Of a stretch of DNA of 64,000 nucleotides, positions 24,804 to 32,842 are shown one piece after another. The notes beneath the pieces were generated by a model. The model saw only the letters and a list, made by a program, of their open reading frames with translations, was not told the origin of the DNA and ran no database searches. Origin of the DNA: Halovivax limisalsi (GTDB lineage: Archaea > Halobacteriota > Halobacteria > Halobacteriales > Natrialbaceae). The translations under genes and the position numbers were made by a program. The DNA lies in assembly GCF_023093535.1 (NCBI RefSeq), contig NZ_CP095757.1, forward strand, positions 2,852,001-2,916,000. The letters are read 5' to 3'. Each line of letters opens with the position of its first letter. Positions within the stretch are counted from its first letter, which is position 1.

Positions 24804-27008
24804 ATGGACCAGAAGCGGGAGCTTTCGAGCGTCGACCTCGCGGCCGTCGTCGCGGAGCTGTCGGCCTACGACGGCGCGAAGGTCGACAAGGTCTACCTCT
24901 ACGGCGACGACCTGCTCAGGCTGAAGATGCGCGACTTCGATCGGGGTCGCGTCGAACTGTTCGTCGAGGTGGGCGAGACCAAGCGCGTCCACACGGTCGC
25001 GCCCGAGCGCGTTCCGGACGCACCCGGCCGCCCGCCCCACTTCGCGAAGATGCTCCGGAGTCGGCTCTCCGGCGCCGATTTCGTCGAGGTCTCGCAGTAC
25101 GAGTTCGACCGGATCCTCGAGTTCGTCTTCGACCGCGACGACGAGACCACGCGGATCATCGTCGAGCTCTTCGGCGAGGGCAACGTCGCGGTCACGGACG
25201 GCGAGTACGAGGTCGTCGACTCGCTGGAGACCGTCCGGCTGAAGTCCCGGACCGTCGCACCGGGTTCGCGCTACGAATTTCCGGAATCGCGCGTCGACCC
25301 GCTGACCGTCTCGCGCGAGACGTTCGACCGCCAGATGGCCGACTCCGACACCGACGTCGTCCGGACGCTCGCGACCCAGCTCAACTTCGGCGGGCTCTAC
25401 GCCGAGGAGATCTGCACGCGCGCCGGCGTCGAGAAGACGCTCGACATCGCCGAGGCGGGCGACGACGAGTACGAACGCCTCTACGGCGCCGTCGAGCGAC
25501 TGGCGATCGACGTCAGGACCGGCGCCTTCGACCCGCGCATCTACGTCGAACGCGATTCGGACGGGGCCGAATCGGCGGGGGCCGCTGACGCGGGCGAGTC
25601 GAGCGACGACGGCGAGACCGACGGTACAGCGGGCGATTCCGGCGGACGAGTCGTCGACGTCACGCCCTTCCCGCTCGAGGAGCACCAGGCCGCGGGGCTC
25701 GAACCCGAGGGTCGCGACTCGTTCCTCGACGCGCTCGACGAGTACTTTCACCGACTCGAACGTGACGAGCAGGAGGACGAGCCGGGGAGCCAGCGCCCGG
25801 ACTTCGAGGCCGAGATCGAGAAACAACGGCGCATCATCGACCAGCAGGAGGGCGCCATCGAGGAGTTCGAGCGCGAGGCCGAGGCCGAGCGCGAGCGCGC
25901 GGAGCTGCTCTACGCCAACTACGGACTCGTCGACGAGATCCTCTCGACCGTTCGACAGGCCCGCGAGTCGGGGACGCCGTGGGACGAGATCGACGCCCGC
26001 TTTTCCGAGGGCGCCGACCAGGGCATCGACGCGGCCGCGGCCGTCGTCGACGTCGACGGCGCGAACGGTCGCGTCACCGTCCAGGTCGAGGGCGAACGGA
26101 TCCCGCTCGAGGCCGACGCGGGGGTCGAGAAGAACGCCGATCGCCTCTACACGGAGGCCAAACGGATCGAGGAAAAGAAAGCCGGCGCCGAAGCGGCGAT
26201 CGAGGATACCCGCGAGGCGCTCGCCGATCTGAAAGCCCGCCGCGACGCCTGGGAGGCCGGAGAGGGGCCAGACGACGGCGCGGACGAGGAAATGAACGAC
26301 GAGGACCGCGAGATCGACTGGTTGGCCCGCTCCTCGATCCCCATCCGCGAGAACGAACCCTGGTACGGTCGCTTCCGCTGGGTCCACACCAGCGACGACT
26401 TCCTCGTCATCGGCGGGCGCAACGCCGACCAGAACGAGGAACTGGTGAACAAGTACCTCGAACCGGGCGATCGCGTCTTCCACACGCAGGCCCACGGCGG
26501 CCCGGTCACCGTCCTCAAGGCGACCGATCCGGGCGAGTCCTCGCGGCCCGACATCGAATTTCCCGACACGAGCATCGAGCAGGCCGCGCAGTTCGCCGTC
26601 TCCTACGCGTCGGTCTGGAAGGACGGTCGCTACGCCGGCGACGTCTACGCCGTCGACGCCGACCAGGTGACGAAGACGCCCGAGAGCGGTGAGTACCTCG
26701 AGAAGGGCGGCTTCGCGATCCGCGGCGATCGCACCTACCACCGCGATACGCCCGTCGGCGTCGCGATCGGCGTTCAGTGCGAGCCCTGGACCCGGGTCAT
26801 CGGCGGCCCGCCGGCGGCCATCGCCGACCGATCGGTGACGACGATCGCGGTCGAACCCGGCCGCTACGCCCAGGGTGACGTCGCGAAGCGGATCTATCGC
26901 GAACTCCGCGAGCGCTTCGCCGACGAGTCCTTCGTTCGGAAGGTTGCCAGCCCGGACCGGATTCAGCACTTCCTGCCCCCGGGCGGGAGCCGAATCAAAG
27001 ACGACTGA
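24804..27008 (+). CDS. rqcH: Ribosome quality-control factor RqcH (NEMF/Rqc2/Tae2 family)
   Basis: Binds stalled large ribosomal subunits carrying peptidyl-tRNA and, in bacteria, recruits tRNA-Ala to tag the nascent chain. The 734-residue protein has an NFACT-N domain (about 1-210) with RPPHFAKMLRSRLSG and the Asp-Arg pair in EFDRILEFVFD, a helix-hairpin-helix part, a long coiled coil (about 330-500; EKQRRIIDQQEGAIEEFERE), and a C-terminal NFACT-R domain with PWYGRFRWVHTSDDFLVIGG and EQAAQFAVSYASVWKDG. A linker rich in Asp/Glu/Gly is the haloarchaeal variation. Start ATG 24804 (MDQKRELSSVDL) is family-typical. Pelota follows 93 bases downstream. Confidence 0.94.
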   Translation: MDQKRELSSVDLAAVVAELSAYDGAKVDKVYLYGDDLLRLKMRDFDRGRVELFVEVGETKRVHTVAPERVPDAPGRPPHFAKMLRSRLSGADFVEVSQYEFDRILEFVFDRDDETTRIIVELFGEGNVAVTDGEYEVVDSLETVRLKSRTVAPGSRYEFPESRVDPLTVSRETFDRQMADSDTDVVRTLATQLNFGGLYAEEICTRAGVEKTLDIAEAGDDEYERLYGAVERLAIDVRTGAFDPRIYVERDSDGAESAGAADAGESSDDGETDGTAGDSGGRVVDVTPFPLEEHQAAGLEPEGRDSFLDALDEYFHRLERDEQEDEPGSQRPDFEAEIEKQRRIIDQQEGAIEEFEREAEAERERAELLYANYGLVDEILSTVRQARESGTPWDEIDARFSEGADQGIDAAAAVVDVDGANGRVTVQVEGERIPLEADAGVEKNADRLYTEAKRIEEKKAGAEAAIEDTREALADLKARRDAWEAGEGPDDGADEEMNDEDREIDWLARSSIPIRENEPWYGRFRWVHTSDDFLVIGGRNADQNEELVNKYLEPGDRVFHTQAHGGPVTVLKATDPGESSRPDIEFPDTSIEQAAQFAVSYASVWKDGRYAGDVYAVDADQVTKTPESGEYLEKGGFAIRGDRTYHRDTPVGVAIGVQCEPWTRVIGGPPAAIADRSVTTIAVEPGRYAQGDVAKRIYRELRERFADESFVRKVASPDRIQHFLPPGGSRIKDD

Positions 27009-27101
27009 CCGCCGGTCTCGAACCGCAGCCCACTCCGGACGCGCTCGCCCTGACGCCCTCACATCGGTGCCCACTTACCCCTCCCACGGAAACACTCGCC
27101 C

Positions 27102-28169
27102 ATGCAGGTCAGAGACCGGGAGCCGCTCGACGGCGGTCGCGAGCGCCTGACGGTGGTCCCCGAGAGCGTCGACGACCTCTGGCACCTCCAGTACGTCCTC
27201 GAACCCGGCGACCGGGTGGCCGGCGACACCACCCGGCGCATCCAGCGCAACGACGACAAAATGCGCGACACGGGCGGCGAGCGCGAGCACATGTGGGTCG
27301 CCCTGGCGGTCGACGAGGTGGAGTTCCACCGATTCGCGAACCGGCTGCGCGTGTCCGGGGAGATCGTCGCCTGTTCCCGGGAGGATCAACTCGGCTTTCA
27401 CCACACGCTCAACGTGGAGGAGCGAGACGAACTCTCGATCGAGAAGTACTGGAAACCGGATCAGGAACGCCGCCTCGAGGAAGCCGAAGAGGCGACCGAA
27501 AACCCGGACGTCGCCATCGCCACCGTCGAGGAGGGTCGAGCCCACGTCCACAGCGTCGCCCAGTACGGCACCGAGGAGCGGGCAACGGTTACGGGCTCGA
27601 CCGGGAAGAACGAGGACGCGCAGGATCGTACCGCGCTCTTTTCCGAGTTGACCGACGTCCTCCGTCGCCTCGACGTCGACGCGATCATCCTCGCCGGGCC
27701 CGGCTTCACGAAGCAGGACGCCTACAAGTACCTCGAGGACGAGGCGCCCGATGTCGCCGACCAGATCACGATGGTCGACACGGCGAGCGTCGGCGATCGC
27801 GGCGTCCACGAAGTCCTCAAACGCGGCGCCGTCGCGGACGTCCAGGAAGAGACCCGCATCGAGGCCGAGGCCGAGGCGATCGACGAGCTGACTCGCCGGA
27901 TCGCCGAGGGGGCGAAGGCCGCCTACGGCCCGGAAGAAGTCGAGCAAGCCGCCGAGTACGGCGCCATCGAGGAACTGTTGATCGTCGACGATCGGCTCCG
28001 GACGGAGCGCGGACCCGACGGCGACTGGGCGGTCAATGTCGACGACCTCGTCCGTACGACCGAACAGAAAGGCGGCGAAGTGACGGTCTTTTCGAGCGAG
28101 TTCCCGCCGGGCCAACAGCTCTCGAATCTCGGGGGGATCGCGGCCCTGTTGCGATATCGCGTGCAGTGA
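27102..28169 (+). CDS. pelA: mRNA surveillance and ribosome-rescue factor pelota (Dom34)
   Basis: eRF1-like factor that enters the empty A site of stalled ribosomes with an EF1A-type GTPase and helps ABCE1 split them. The 355-residue protein shows the three domains: the N-terminal Sm-like domain ([21 protein letters not shown], then [21 protein letters not shown]), a central domain ([19 protein letters not shown]) and a C-terminal domain ([42 protein letters not shown]). It lacks the GGQ motif of eRF1, as expected. It lies just after rqcH, so a stalled-ribosome pathway appears clustered. Confidence 0.96.
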   Translation: MQVRDREPLDGGRERLTVVPESVDDLWHLQYVLEPGDRVAGDTTRRIQRNDDKMRDTGGEREHMWVALAVDEVEFHRFANRLRVSGEIVACSREDQLGFHHTLNVEERDELSIEKYWKPDQERRLEEAEEATENPDVAIATVEEGRAHVHSVAQYGTEERATVTGSTGKNEDAQDRTALFSELTDVLRRLDVDAIILAGPGFTKQDAYKYLEDEAPDVADQITMVDTASVGDRGVHEVLKRGAVADVQEETRIEAEAEAIDELTRRIAEGAKAAYGPEEVEQAAEYGAIEELLIVDDRLRTERGPDGDWAVNVDDLVRTTEQKGGEVTVFSSEFPPGQQLSNLGGIAALLRYRVQ

Positions 28170-28628
28170 TCGACGGGGTCGACCGGTTGCGGATGCGGCC
28201 CCTGCCGGACCGCATCTGGCCGAGCGGGTGTCGAAGCGATCGGGTTACGATACCAAAACGGTTCGTCAGTCGCCGACCGCCGCCTCGGGCCGGTCGAGGA
28301 CGGAGATACCGAGGCGTTCGAAGCGGACCTGACGATGACCGGCGAGGACGTCGACGTAGAAACTGACGAATCAGCAGAACCAGCGAGCGACGAGAACCGA
28401 ACCAAGGGAGGTGCCGAAGAAGACGAATAGGACTGACGATATCGGGGGCGAACCCTTCCGAAACAGAGCGCCGTATCGCAAATTGATCCGCGACTTCTTT
28501 TCAAGACGACCCTCCGTCAGTAGTCATGAGACTACCGATCCGGACGGCGACAGGGATCAGCTAGCGATACGGGCGACGAAGCCGGAGAAAACGCACCTCG
28601 CTATCCTTCGTCACTCCGGGGAGCTCGC
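28170..28628 (+). other. Gene-free stretch with an acidic frame lacking a start
   Basis: No convincing gene. The frame that continues directly after the pelota stop stays open to TAG 28428-28430 and is strongly halophile-like near its end (for example TEAFEADLTMTGEDVDVETD), but has no ATG or GTG before an ATG at 28335 that would give just 31 residues. It may be the remnant of a small acidic protein. From 28431 to 28628 I see nothing. Confidence 0.4.
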
Positions 28629-29369
28629 TTACGACGAGATCGAGACCCGCTGTAAATCCTCCGCGAATCGCACGTCGCCGTCGTAGTGCTCGCCGATCGA
28701 GCGGCGCATCTCCTCCTGTCGCCCGCTCGTGTGCGGGTAGAGGTGCGTCAGATACACACGGCCGATTTCCACGCCCGCGAGAACCTGCCCGAGTTCGCTC
28801 GGCGTCGGGTGGTTCGAAACGTCGACGTCGTCCGGGAACGAGCAGTCGTGAGCCAGGATGGCCGACCCGTCGGCGAAGTTCGCCAGGCCGGCGAAGGCCT
28901 CGCTGTCGCCGCTGAACGTGAAGCGATCGTCGAACCGGTAGGCCAGACAGGGAAGGGAGTGGCGCGTCTCGTAGCCCTCGACGTCGAACCCGGCCACGGA
29001 GAACGCTTCACCCGCGACGACCTCGCGAACCCGGAGGTCGATCCGACCGTCCATGTACTCGTAGACGGAGAGCAGGCCGTCGACCAGCTCCTTGGTCCCT
29101 TGCGGGCCCACTATCTCCAGGTGCTCCTCGCCGGCGAGCCAGCGGGCCTTCATCAACGGGAGGAGGTCGGCCACGTGATCGAGGTGGTGGTGGGTCACGA
29201 GCACCGACGAAACGGCCTCGTACCCGATGCCGGACTGCTGGAGGCGCTGGAGGACGCCCGATCCGCAGTCGAGCAGGACCGTTCGATCGTCCTCCTGGAC
29301 GACGATCCCCGCCTGATACCGGTCGCCGGTGGGCATCGCCGCGCCGGTTCCCAGAAACGTCACCTGCAT
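28629..29369 (-). CDS. MBL-fold hydrolase, ribonuclease Z-like
   Basis: Metallo-beta-lactamase protein of 246 residues. It starts MQVTFLGTGAAMPTGDRYQAG, typical of RNase Z-like and arylsulfatase-like members, and has the metal motif VTHHHLDHVADL, the second His near YETRHSLPCLAYR, Asp in FTFSGDSE and the final His in YLTHLYPHTSG. The flexible-arm sequence of true tRNase Z is not evident, so it is probably a relative with another substrate. ATG 29369 is preceded at eight bases by GGAGG, a clear Shine-Dalgarno sequence and unusual in this window. Confidence 0.9.
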   Translation of the reverse strand: MQVTFLGTGAAMPTGDRYQAGIVVQEDDRTVLLDCGSGVLQRLQQSGIGYEAVSSVLVTHHHLDHVADLLPLMKARWLAGEEHLEIVGPQGTKELVDGLLSVYEYMDGRIDLRVREVVAGEAFSVAGFDVEGYETRHSLPCLAYRFDDRFTFSGDSEAFAGLANFADGSAILAHDCSFPDDVDVSNHPTPSELGQVLAGVEIGRVYLTHLYPHTSGRQEEMRRSIGEHYDGDVRFAEDLQRVSISS

Positions 29370-29650
29370 ACGTTGCCCTCCACGGGGTTCGTGGAAAAAC
29401 GTTGCGACGAGCCCATCAGCGGACCGTCGATAGCGGACTCGCACCGTGACGGGTGGTGACAGCCAACAGTGCGACTGCTGCTCTCGACCGGTCGTCCGCC
29501 GCGTCGGACGGACGCCTCACTCGCCGCCCCACGTCCGATCGACGGTCCGTCGGCCGTCTGTCACCGGTGGCTCCGACCGGCATGTGAACCGTCCGCTCGA
29601 GACGGGCGACGATCGACCGTCCGCTCGTTACGGCCGTCGGTCAGCGCCCG

Positions 29651-29977
29651 TCACTCGACGTCGACGCCCTCCAGACCGTCGCCATCGGGCGTCAGTTCCT
29701 CAGTCGGTTTCTGGGCGATGGCGGTCCCCAGCGCGCCGATCCCGCCGTTCTCGTCGCCGATCCAGCTCACGCTGCCGTCGGGTTCGAGAAAGCCGAAGCG
29801 GCCGCCGTCGTCGTCGATGACGAGGACGCCCGCGAAGAAGCCGTTCTCGCCGGCCGCGACGGTCGCCTCGTAGCCCTGGGCCTCGAGCTGGTCGCGATAG
29901 CGCTCGAGTCTGGTCTCTAATTCCGCGCGATCCTGCATCGTCAAGCGTTCGAAGTAGGTGTCGAGGTTCGGTGTCAT
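29651..29977 (-). CDS. Small protein of unknown function in the DUF2589/HhH module (108 aa)
   Basis: I do not recognise it. The N-terminal third is helical and charged (LDTYFERLTMQDRAELETRLERYRDQLEAQ); the middle looks like a small beta domain (GFFAGVLVIDDDGGRFGFLEPDGSVSWIGD); the tail is acidic. It starts 47 bases after the helix-hairpin-helix gene on the same strand and may be the fourth gene of that unit. No membrane segment or signal peptide. Confidence 0.72.
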   Translation of the reverse strand: MTPNLDTYFERLTMQDRAELETRLERYRDQLEAQGYEATVAAGENGFFAGVLVIDDDGGRFGFLEPDGSVSWIGDENGGIGALGTAIAQKPTEELTPDGDGLEGVDVE

Positions 29978-30024
29978 CTATCGTGAATCGTGGGTCGTCT
30001 CATCGTTGGCGGTCCACGGTCGTC

Positions 30025-30912
30025 TCATCGGTCATCGCCCGAGGTGTCGGTCTCGTCGGTGTCGTTGGACTCTCGCGTCGGTTCATCCGTCGGTCGGGTC
30101 CCGTCGGTCGATTCGCCCGCGGATTCCAGTTCGGCGAGTAAGCTGTCCGCCTCGTCCAGCCACTCGGCCGCCCGCTCGGTCGAGACGCCGCGCGACCCGG
30201 TGCTGACCAGCTCCGCGAGTTCGTCCGGCGAGCGCTCGACGAGGTCCGAGAGCGTCTCCACGCCGTGTTCCCGTAGTCTGCTGCCGAACGTCGGGCCGAT
30301 GTCGTCGACGAACTCGACGGGCTGCGCCCCGCCGGAGAGGACGGTGATCATGCCGCGGGCTTGTTCGATCCAGTCGCGGGTCCGATCCGCCGAGACGACC
30401 GCCCCCTCCGCGCTCACGACCTCCGCGAGTTGCTCGGGCGAGTGAGCCACGAGGTCGGCGATCGACTCGATACCCGCGGCTTCGAGATCAGCCGAGAACT
30501 GCGGTCCGATCCCCCGGACCGCGTCGACCGACTGGCTTTCGGGCAGCCCGTCACCTCCGCCGGGTCGACCGGGGAACGGCCCGTCGACGATCTCCTCGTA
30601 CTCGAGGTCCGGAAAGTCGTCGGCGTCGACCAGGTCGAACAGTTCGACCGAGAGAGACAGGCCGGTTTCGTCATCCGAGTCGGACTCGGTAACGTAGAGT
30701 TCGACCCCGTCTTCGGTCGGTTCGGCCTCGAGGCCAACGTCCAGCGAGACGGAGACGTCGGAGGCGTGGTAGACGGGGACGGAGCCGTCCGGCGGAATCG
30801 CGCCCCGTTCGACGAGTTCCAGATACCGTGCCCGACCGTGCTCGACCGCCTGGACCTCCGCTTCGGAGAACGACTCGTAGAGAGCCTCCAGGAAGGTTCG
30901 GAGTTCAGTCAT
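30025..30912 (-). CDS. Tandem helix-hairpin-helix protein of the DUF2589 module
   Basis: Protein of 295 residues. The N-terminal half has a helix (LRTFLEALYESFSEAEVQAVEHG) and a beta segment PVYHASDVSVSLDVGLEA, which echoes the IPLLL..VP..x.I..F strand region of the two DUF2589-like neighbours. The C-terminal half has two helix-hairpin-helix repeats: VDAVRGIGPQFSADLEAAGIESIADLVAHS and VEFVDDIGPTFGSRLREHGVETLSDLVERS, each with I-G-P-x-F/L at the hairpin, usual in non-specific DNA or protein binding. An acidic tail follows. ATG 30912 overlaps the end of the gene upstream by eight bases, so translation is coupled. No function is known to me. Confidence 0.8.
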   Translation of the reverse strand: MTELRTFLEALYESFSEAEVQAVEHGRARYLELVERGAIPPDGSVPVYHASDVSVSLDVGLEAEPTEDGVELYVTESDSDDETGLSLSVELFDLVDADDFPDLEYEEIVDGPFPGRPGGGDGLPESQSVDAVRGIGPQFSADLEAAGIESIADLVAHSPEQLAEVVSAEGAVVSADRTRDWIEQARGMITVLSGGAQPVEFVDDIGPTFGSRLREHGVETLSDLVERSPDELAELVSTGSRGVSTERAAEWLDEADSLLAELESAGESTDGTRPTDEPTRESNDTDETDTSGDDR

Positions 30913-31642
30913 CGTCTCGTTCCTCTCCGTCTCCGTCCTCGGTCGGCGGTTCAACCATCTCGTCGGACGGGTTCGGCGTCGCCTCGAACGCGCGGTCCGT
31001 CCGTCCGAGCCCTCGCGACGGAGCCGTCGGTCGACCGCCGTCGGATTCGGTTCGCTGCTCCGCGTTGAGACGTTCGGTCCGTTCCTCGTCGATCCGGTCG
31101 TTCGTCATCGTCGACGCGACGCGTTCGAGGCGGTCCATCCCCGCCGACTGGTTCGTCACCTCCGCGACCATCCGGACGTTCAGGTCGTAGCTCGATCGGC
31201 TGGTCCGGTCGACGGCCGTCTCACGTGTCGATGGCGTGACTTTGAGACGGGTGGGGTTGAGTGGGCGGATCGGGTACCGTGGCTTGCTGGCGGTCGCGAG
31301 CGACGCCTGGTCGGCTTCGTCGTCATCCGGCTCCTCGACGGTCGTGATCTTCGCGGAAAACTCCTCTTCGATCTCGTGGATGACGAGGTTCGGGACGGAC
31401 AGAAAGAGCAGGAGGGGGATTTCCAGCTCCCTGGCGACCCGACGCGACTCGCCGGTCTCTGGATCCGGTTCGGTCGTCGTGTACCCGAAGCTCACCGTGA
31501 CGAGATTGCCGTCCTCGTCGTAGCCGTACTCCCGGAGAAGCTCGACCGTCTCGGTCTGGGCGGCGACGTTCGCGTCGATCGCCGCGATCAGCGGCCCCGA
31601 GAACAGCGCCGACAGCGGGAGATCCTCGAGTTGTTTCGTCAC
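30905..31642 (-). CDS. DUF2589-like protein B
   Basis: Protein of 245 residues, a paralogue of its upstream neighbour. The first 105 residues match it and the bacterial DUF2589 pattern as I remember it: LEDLPLSALFSGPLIAAIDANVAAQ, a YDEDGNLVTVSFGYT turn and ELEIPLLLFLSVPNLVIHEIEEEFSAKI. After residue 105 a hydrophilic tail of 140 residues follows (including ATASKPRYPIRPLNPTRLKV and YDLNVRMVAEVTNQSAGMDRL). No signal peptide or membrane span. It lies 22 bases after gene A and overlaps the HhH gene. The family has no assigned function that I know of. Confidence 0.78.
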   Translation of the reverse strand: MTKQLEDLPLSALFSGPLIAAIDANVAAQTETVELLREYGYDEDGNLVTVSFGYTTTEPDPETGESRRVARELEIPLLLFLSVPNLVIHEIEEEFSAKITTVEEPDDDEADQASLATASKPRYPIRPLNPTRLKVTPSTRETAVDRTSRSSYDLNVRMVAEVTNQSAGMDRLERVASTMTNDRIDEERTERLNAEQRTESDGGRPTAPSRGLGRTDRAFEATPNPSDEMVEPPTEDGDGEERDDD

Positions 31643-31664
31643 CAGTTCTCACATCCGAAACGCA

Positions 31665-32270
31665 TCATTCGCCGCCGCCCGACGCCTCTTCCTCCGACGT
31701 TTCGGTGATCGTCTGCTCGAGCACGTCCAGTAATCGAGTTACACCTGTCGGGGCCTCGATCGAGCCCGCCTCGATGTGGACCGACTGATCGTACTTGCGT
31801 TCGATCTTCTGCTGGCGCTTCTCGGTCCGCTGGTAGCTGCCGCCGACGTTGAACCCGATGATGCCGCCGAGCAGGCCGCCGACGCTCCCGCCACCGCCGC
31901 CCTCGGTCTCGACTCGCTTCGCGTGAACTGAGTTGAGCGAGACGTTGAAGTCGACGGTGACGTTGTTCACTTCGAAGTACGGCACGTGGAGCAACAGCAA
32001 CAGCGGAATCTTCATCTGGAATTCCTGGGTCTCGACCTCCCCCTCCGCGTTCGTCGCATCCTTCCGGTAGTGGAAGTTGACGTACACCGGCTCCCGCTGG
32101 GCGCCGAAGGTATCGAACCCCTCGCTCTCTTTGAACGCGACATCCTGAATGAACTGCGCGGCCGTCTCGGAGGCCTCCGCGTTCGCCTCGACCGCCGCGT
32201 TCAGTGGCGCGCCGAGGATCTTGCTGTACGGAATATTCCCGAGTTCCTTCGGGAAGTCTGGTCTTGGCAT
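31665..32270 (-). CDS. DUF2589-like protein A
   Basis: First gene of the module, 201 residues. Conserved block: LGNIPYSKILGAPLNAAVEANAEAS, then a strand region PVYVNFHYRKD and FQMKIPLLLLLHVPYFEVNNVTVDFNVSL, which aligns with protein B. A Gly-rich stretch (EGGGGGSVGGLLGGIIGFNVGGSYQ) follows and could be a membrane-contacting or flexible segment, then a charged helix (RTEKRQQKIERKYDQ) and an acidic end. ATG 32270 is about 38 bases downstream of a strong TATA-like box in an A+T-rich island. Role unknown. Confidence 0.8.
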   Translation of the reverse strand: MPRPDFPKELGNIPYSKILGAPLNAAVEANAEASETAAQFIQDVAFKESEGFDTFGAQREPVYVNFHYRKDATNAEGEVETQEFQMKIPLLLLLHVPYFEVNNVTVDFNVSLNSVHAKRVETEGGGGGSVGGLLGGIIGFNVGGSYQRTEKRQQKIERKYDQSVHIEAGSIEAPTGVTRLLDVLEQTITETSEEEASGGGE

Positions 32271-32302
32271 ACTGTCCCAAGTTGGTATGTGTACCCATCA
32301 CC

Positions 32303-32313
32303 GATAAATATAC
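32303..32313 (-). promoter_or_regulatory. TATA-like box of the DUF2589 module
   Basis: GTATATTTATC on the minus strand, about 38 bases before ATG 32270, which implies a short leader of about ten bases. It is one of the most canonical boxes in the window. Confidence 0.6.
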
Positions 32314-32842
32314 TCGTCCAGTTATTACTTTTAATAAAATTGGTTAGAATCGCACACATACATAGTTACCTAGGATGGAAACCGATGAAAAGAATTATTA
32401 GTAGATATTGATTCGTAACTTTCGATTTGTTCGAGTGGATGCCGCCGGAATCGGCCGCGCGGATTCGAGAACGGTACCGAAACCTCAACTGACGACCGAT
32501 GTCGTCAATCGGCGCCACCGGTCGCGGCCCGCGCTTCTACGACCGCCCACGAGACCCCGCCTGCGACCACCCCCCCGATTCCGGGGGCGGCCGGGACTCT
32601 CTGGGGCGGCTGGGAAACATCGTGGGCGAGCGGCGACTTTACACCGGACGAGCGGCGACCGGACTCGGCGACGTACGAGACGGTCGAGGGGACGTCGGGA
32701 CCGCTCAATGGGAACTACAACGGTTCGTTCGGCGGGCGCCGTGGGGGGATCGTCGCAGCTTCGCCGGCGCGGTTACCCGCACTTATTCACTTTCACCGCG
32801 CTGACCCAACCCTCTTTGTTGCTGGCGACCCAGAAGACCTCG
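32314..32842. other. Gene-free stretch: A+T-rich island, then a frame without a start
   Basis: 32300-32420 is strikingly A+T-rich for this chromosome and holds no frame. GTATGTGT (32285-32292) and ACACATAC (32354-32361) form an inverted repeat around its promoter-proximal end. From about 32420 one + strand frame is open into lhr and reads like haloarchaeal protein in places (GTLWGGWETSWASGDFTPDE; NGNYNGSFGG), but contains no ATG or GTG start before it enters lhr. It may be a decayed gene. Confidence 0.5.

Noticed and set aside
24651-27074. 807-aa minus-strand frame opposite rqcH
   Set aside because: Mirror frame of a verified gene; no family motif.
28411-28686. 91-aa + strand frame between pelota and the MBL hydrolase
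   Set aside because: Runs into the convergent MBL gene, has no promoter element and unconvincing composition.
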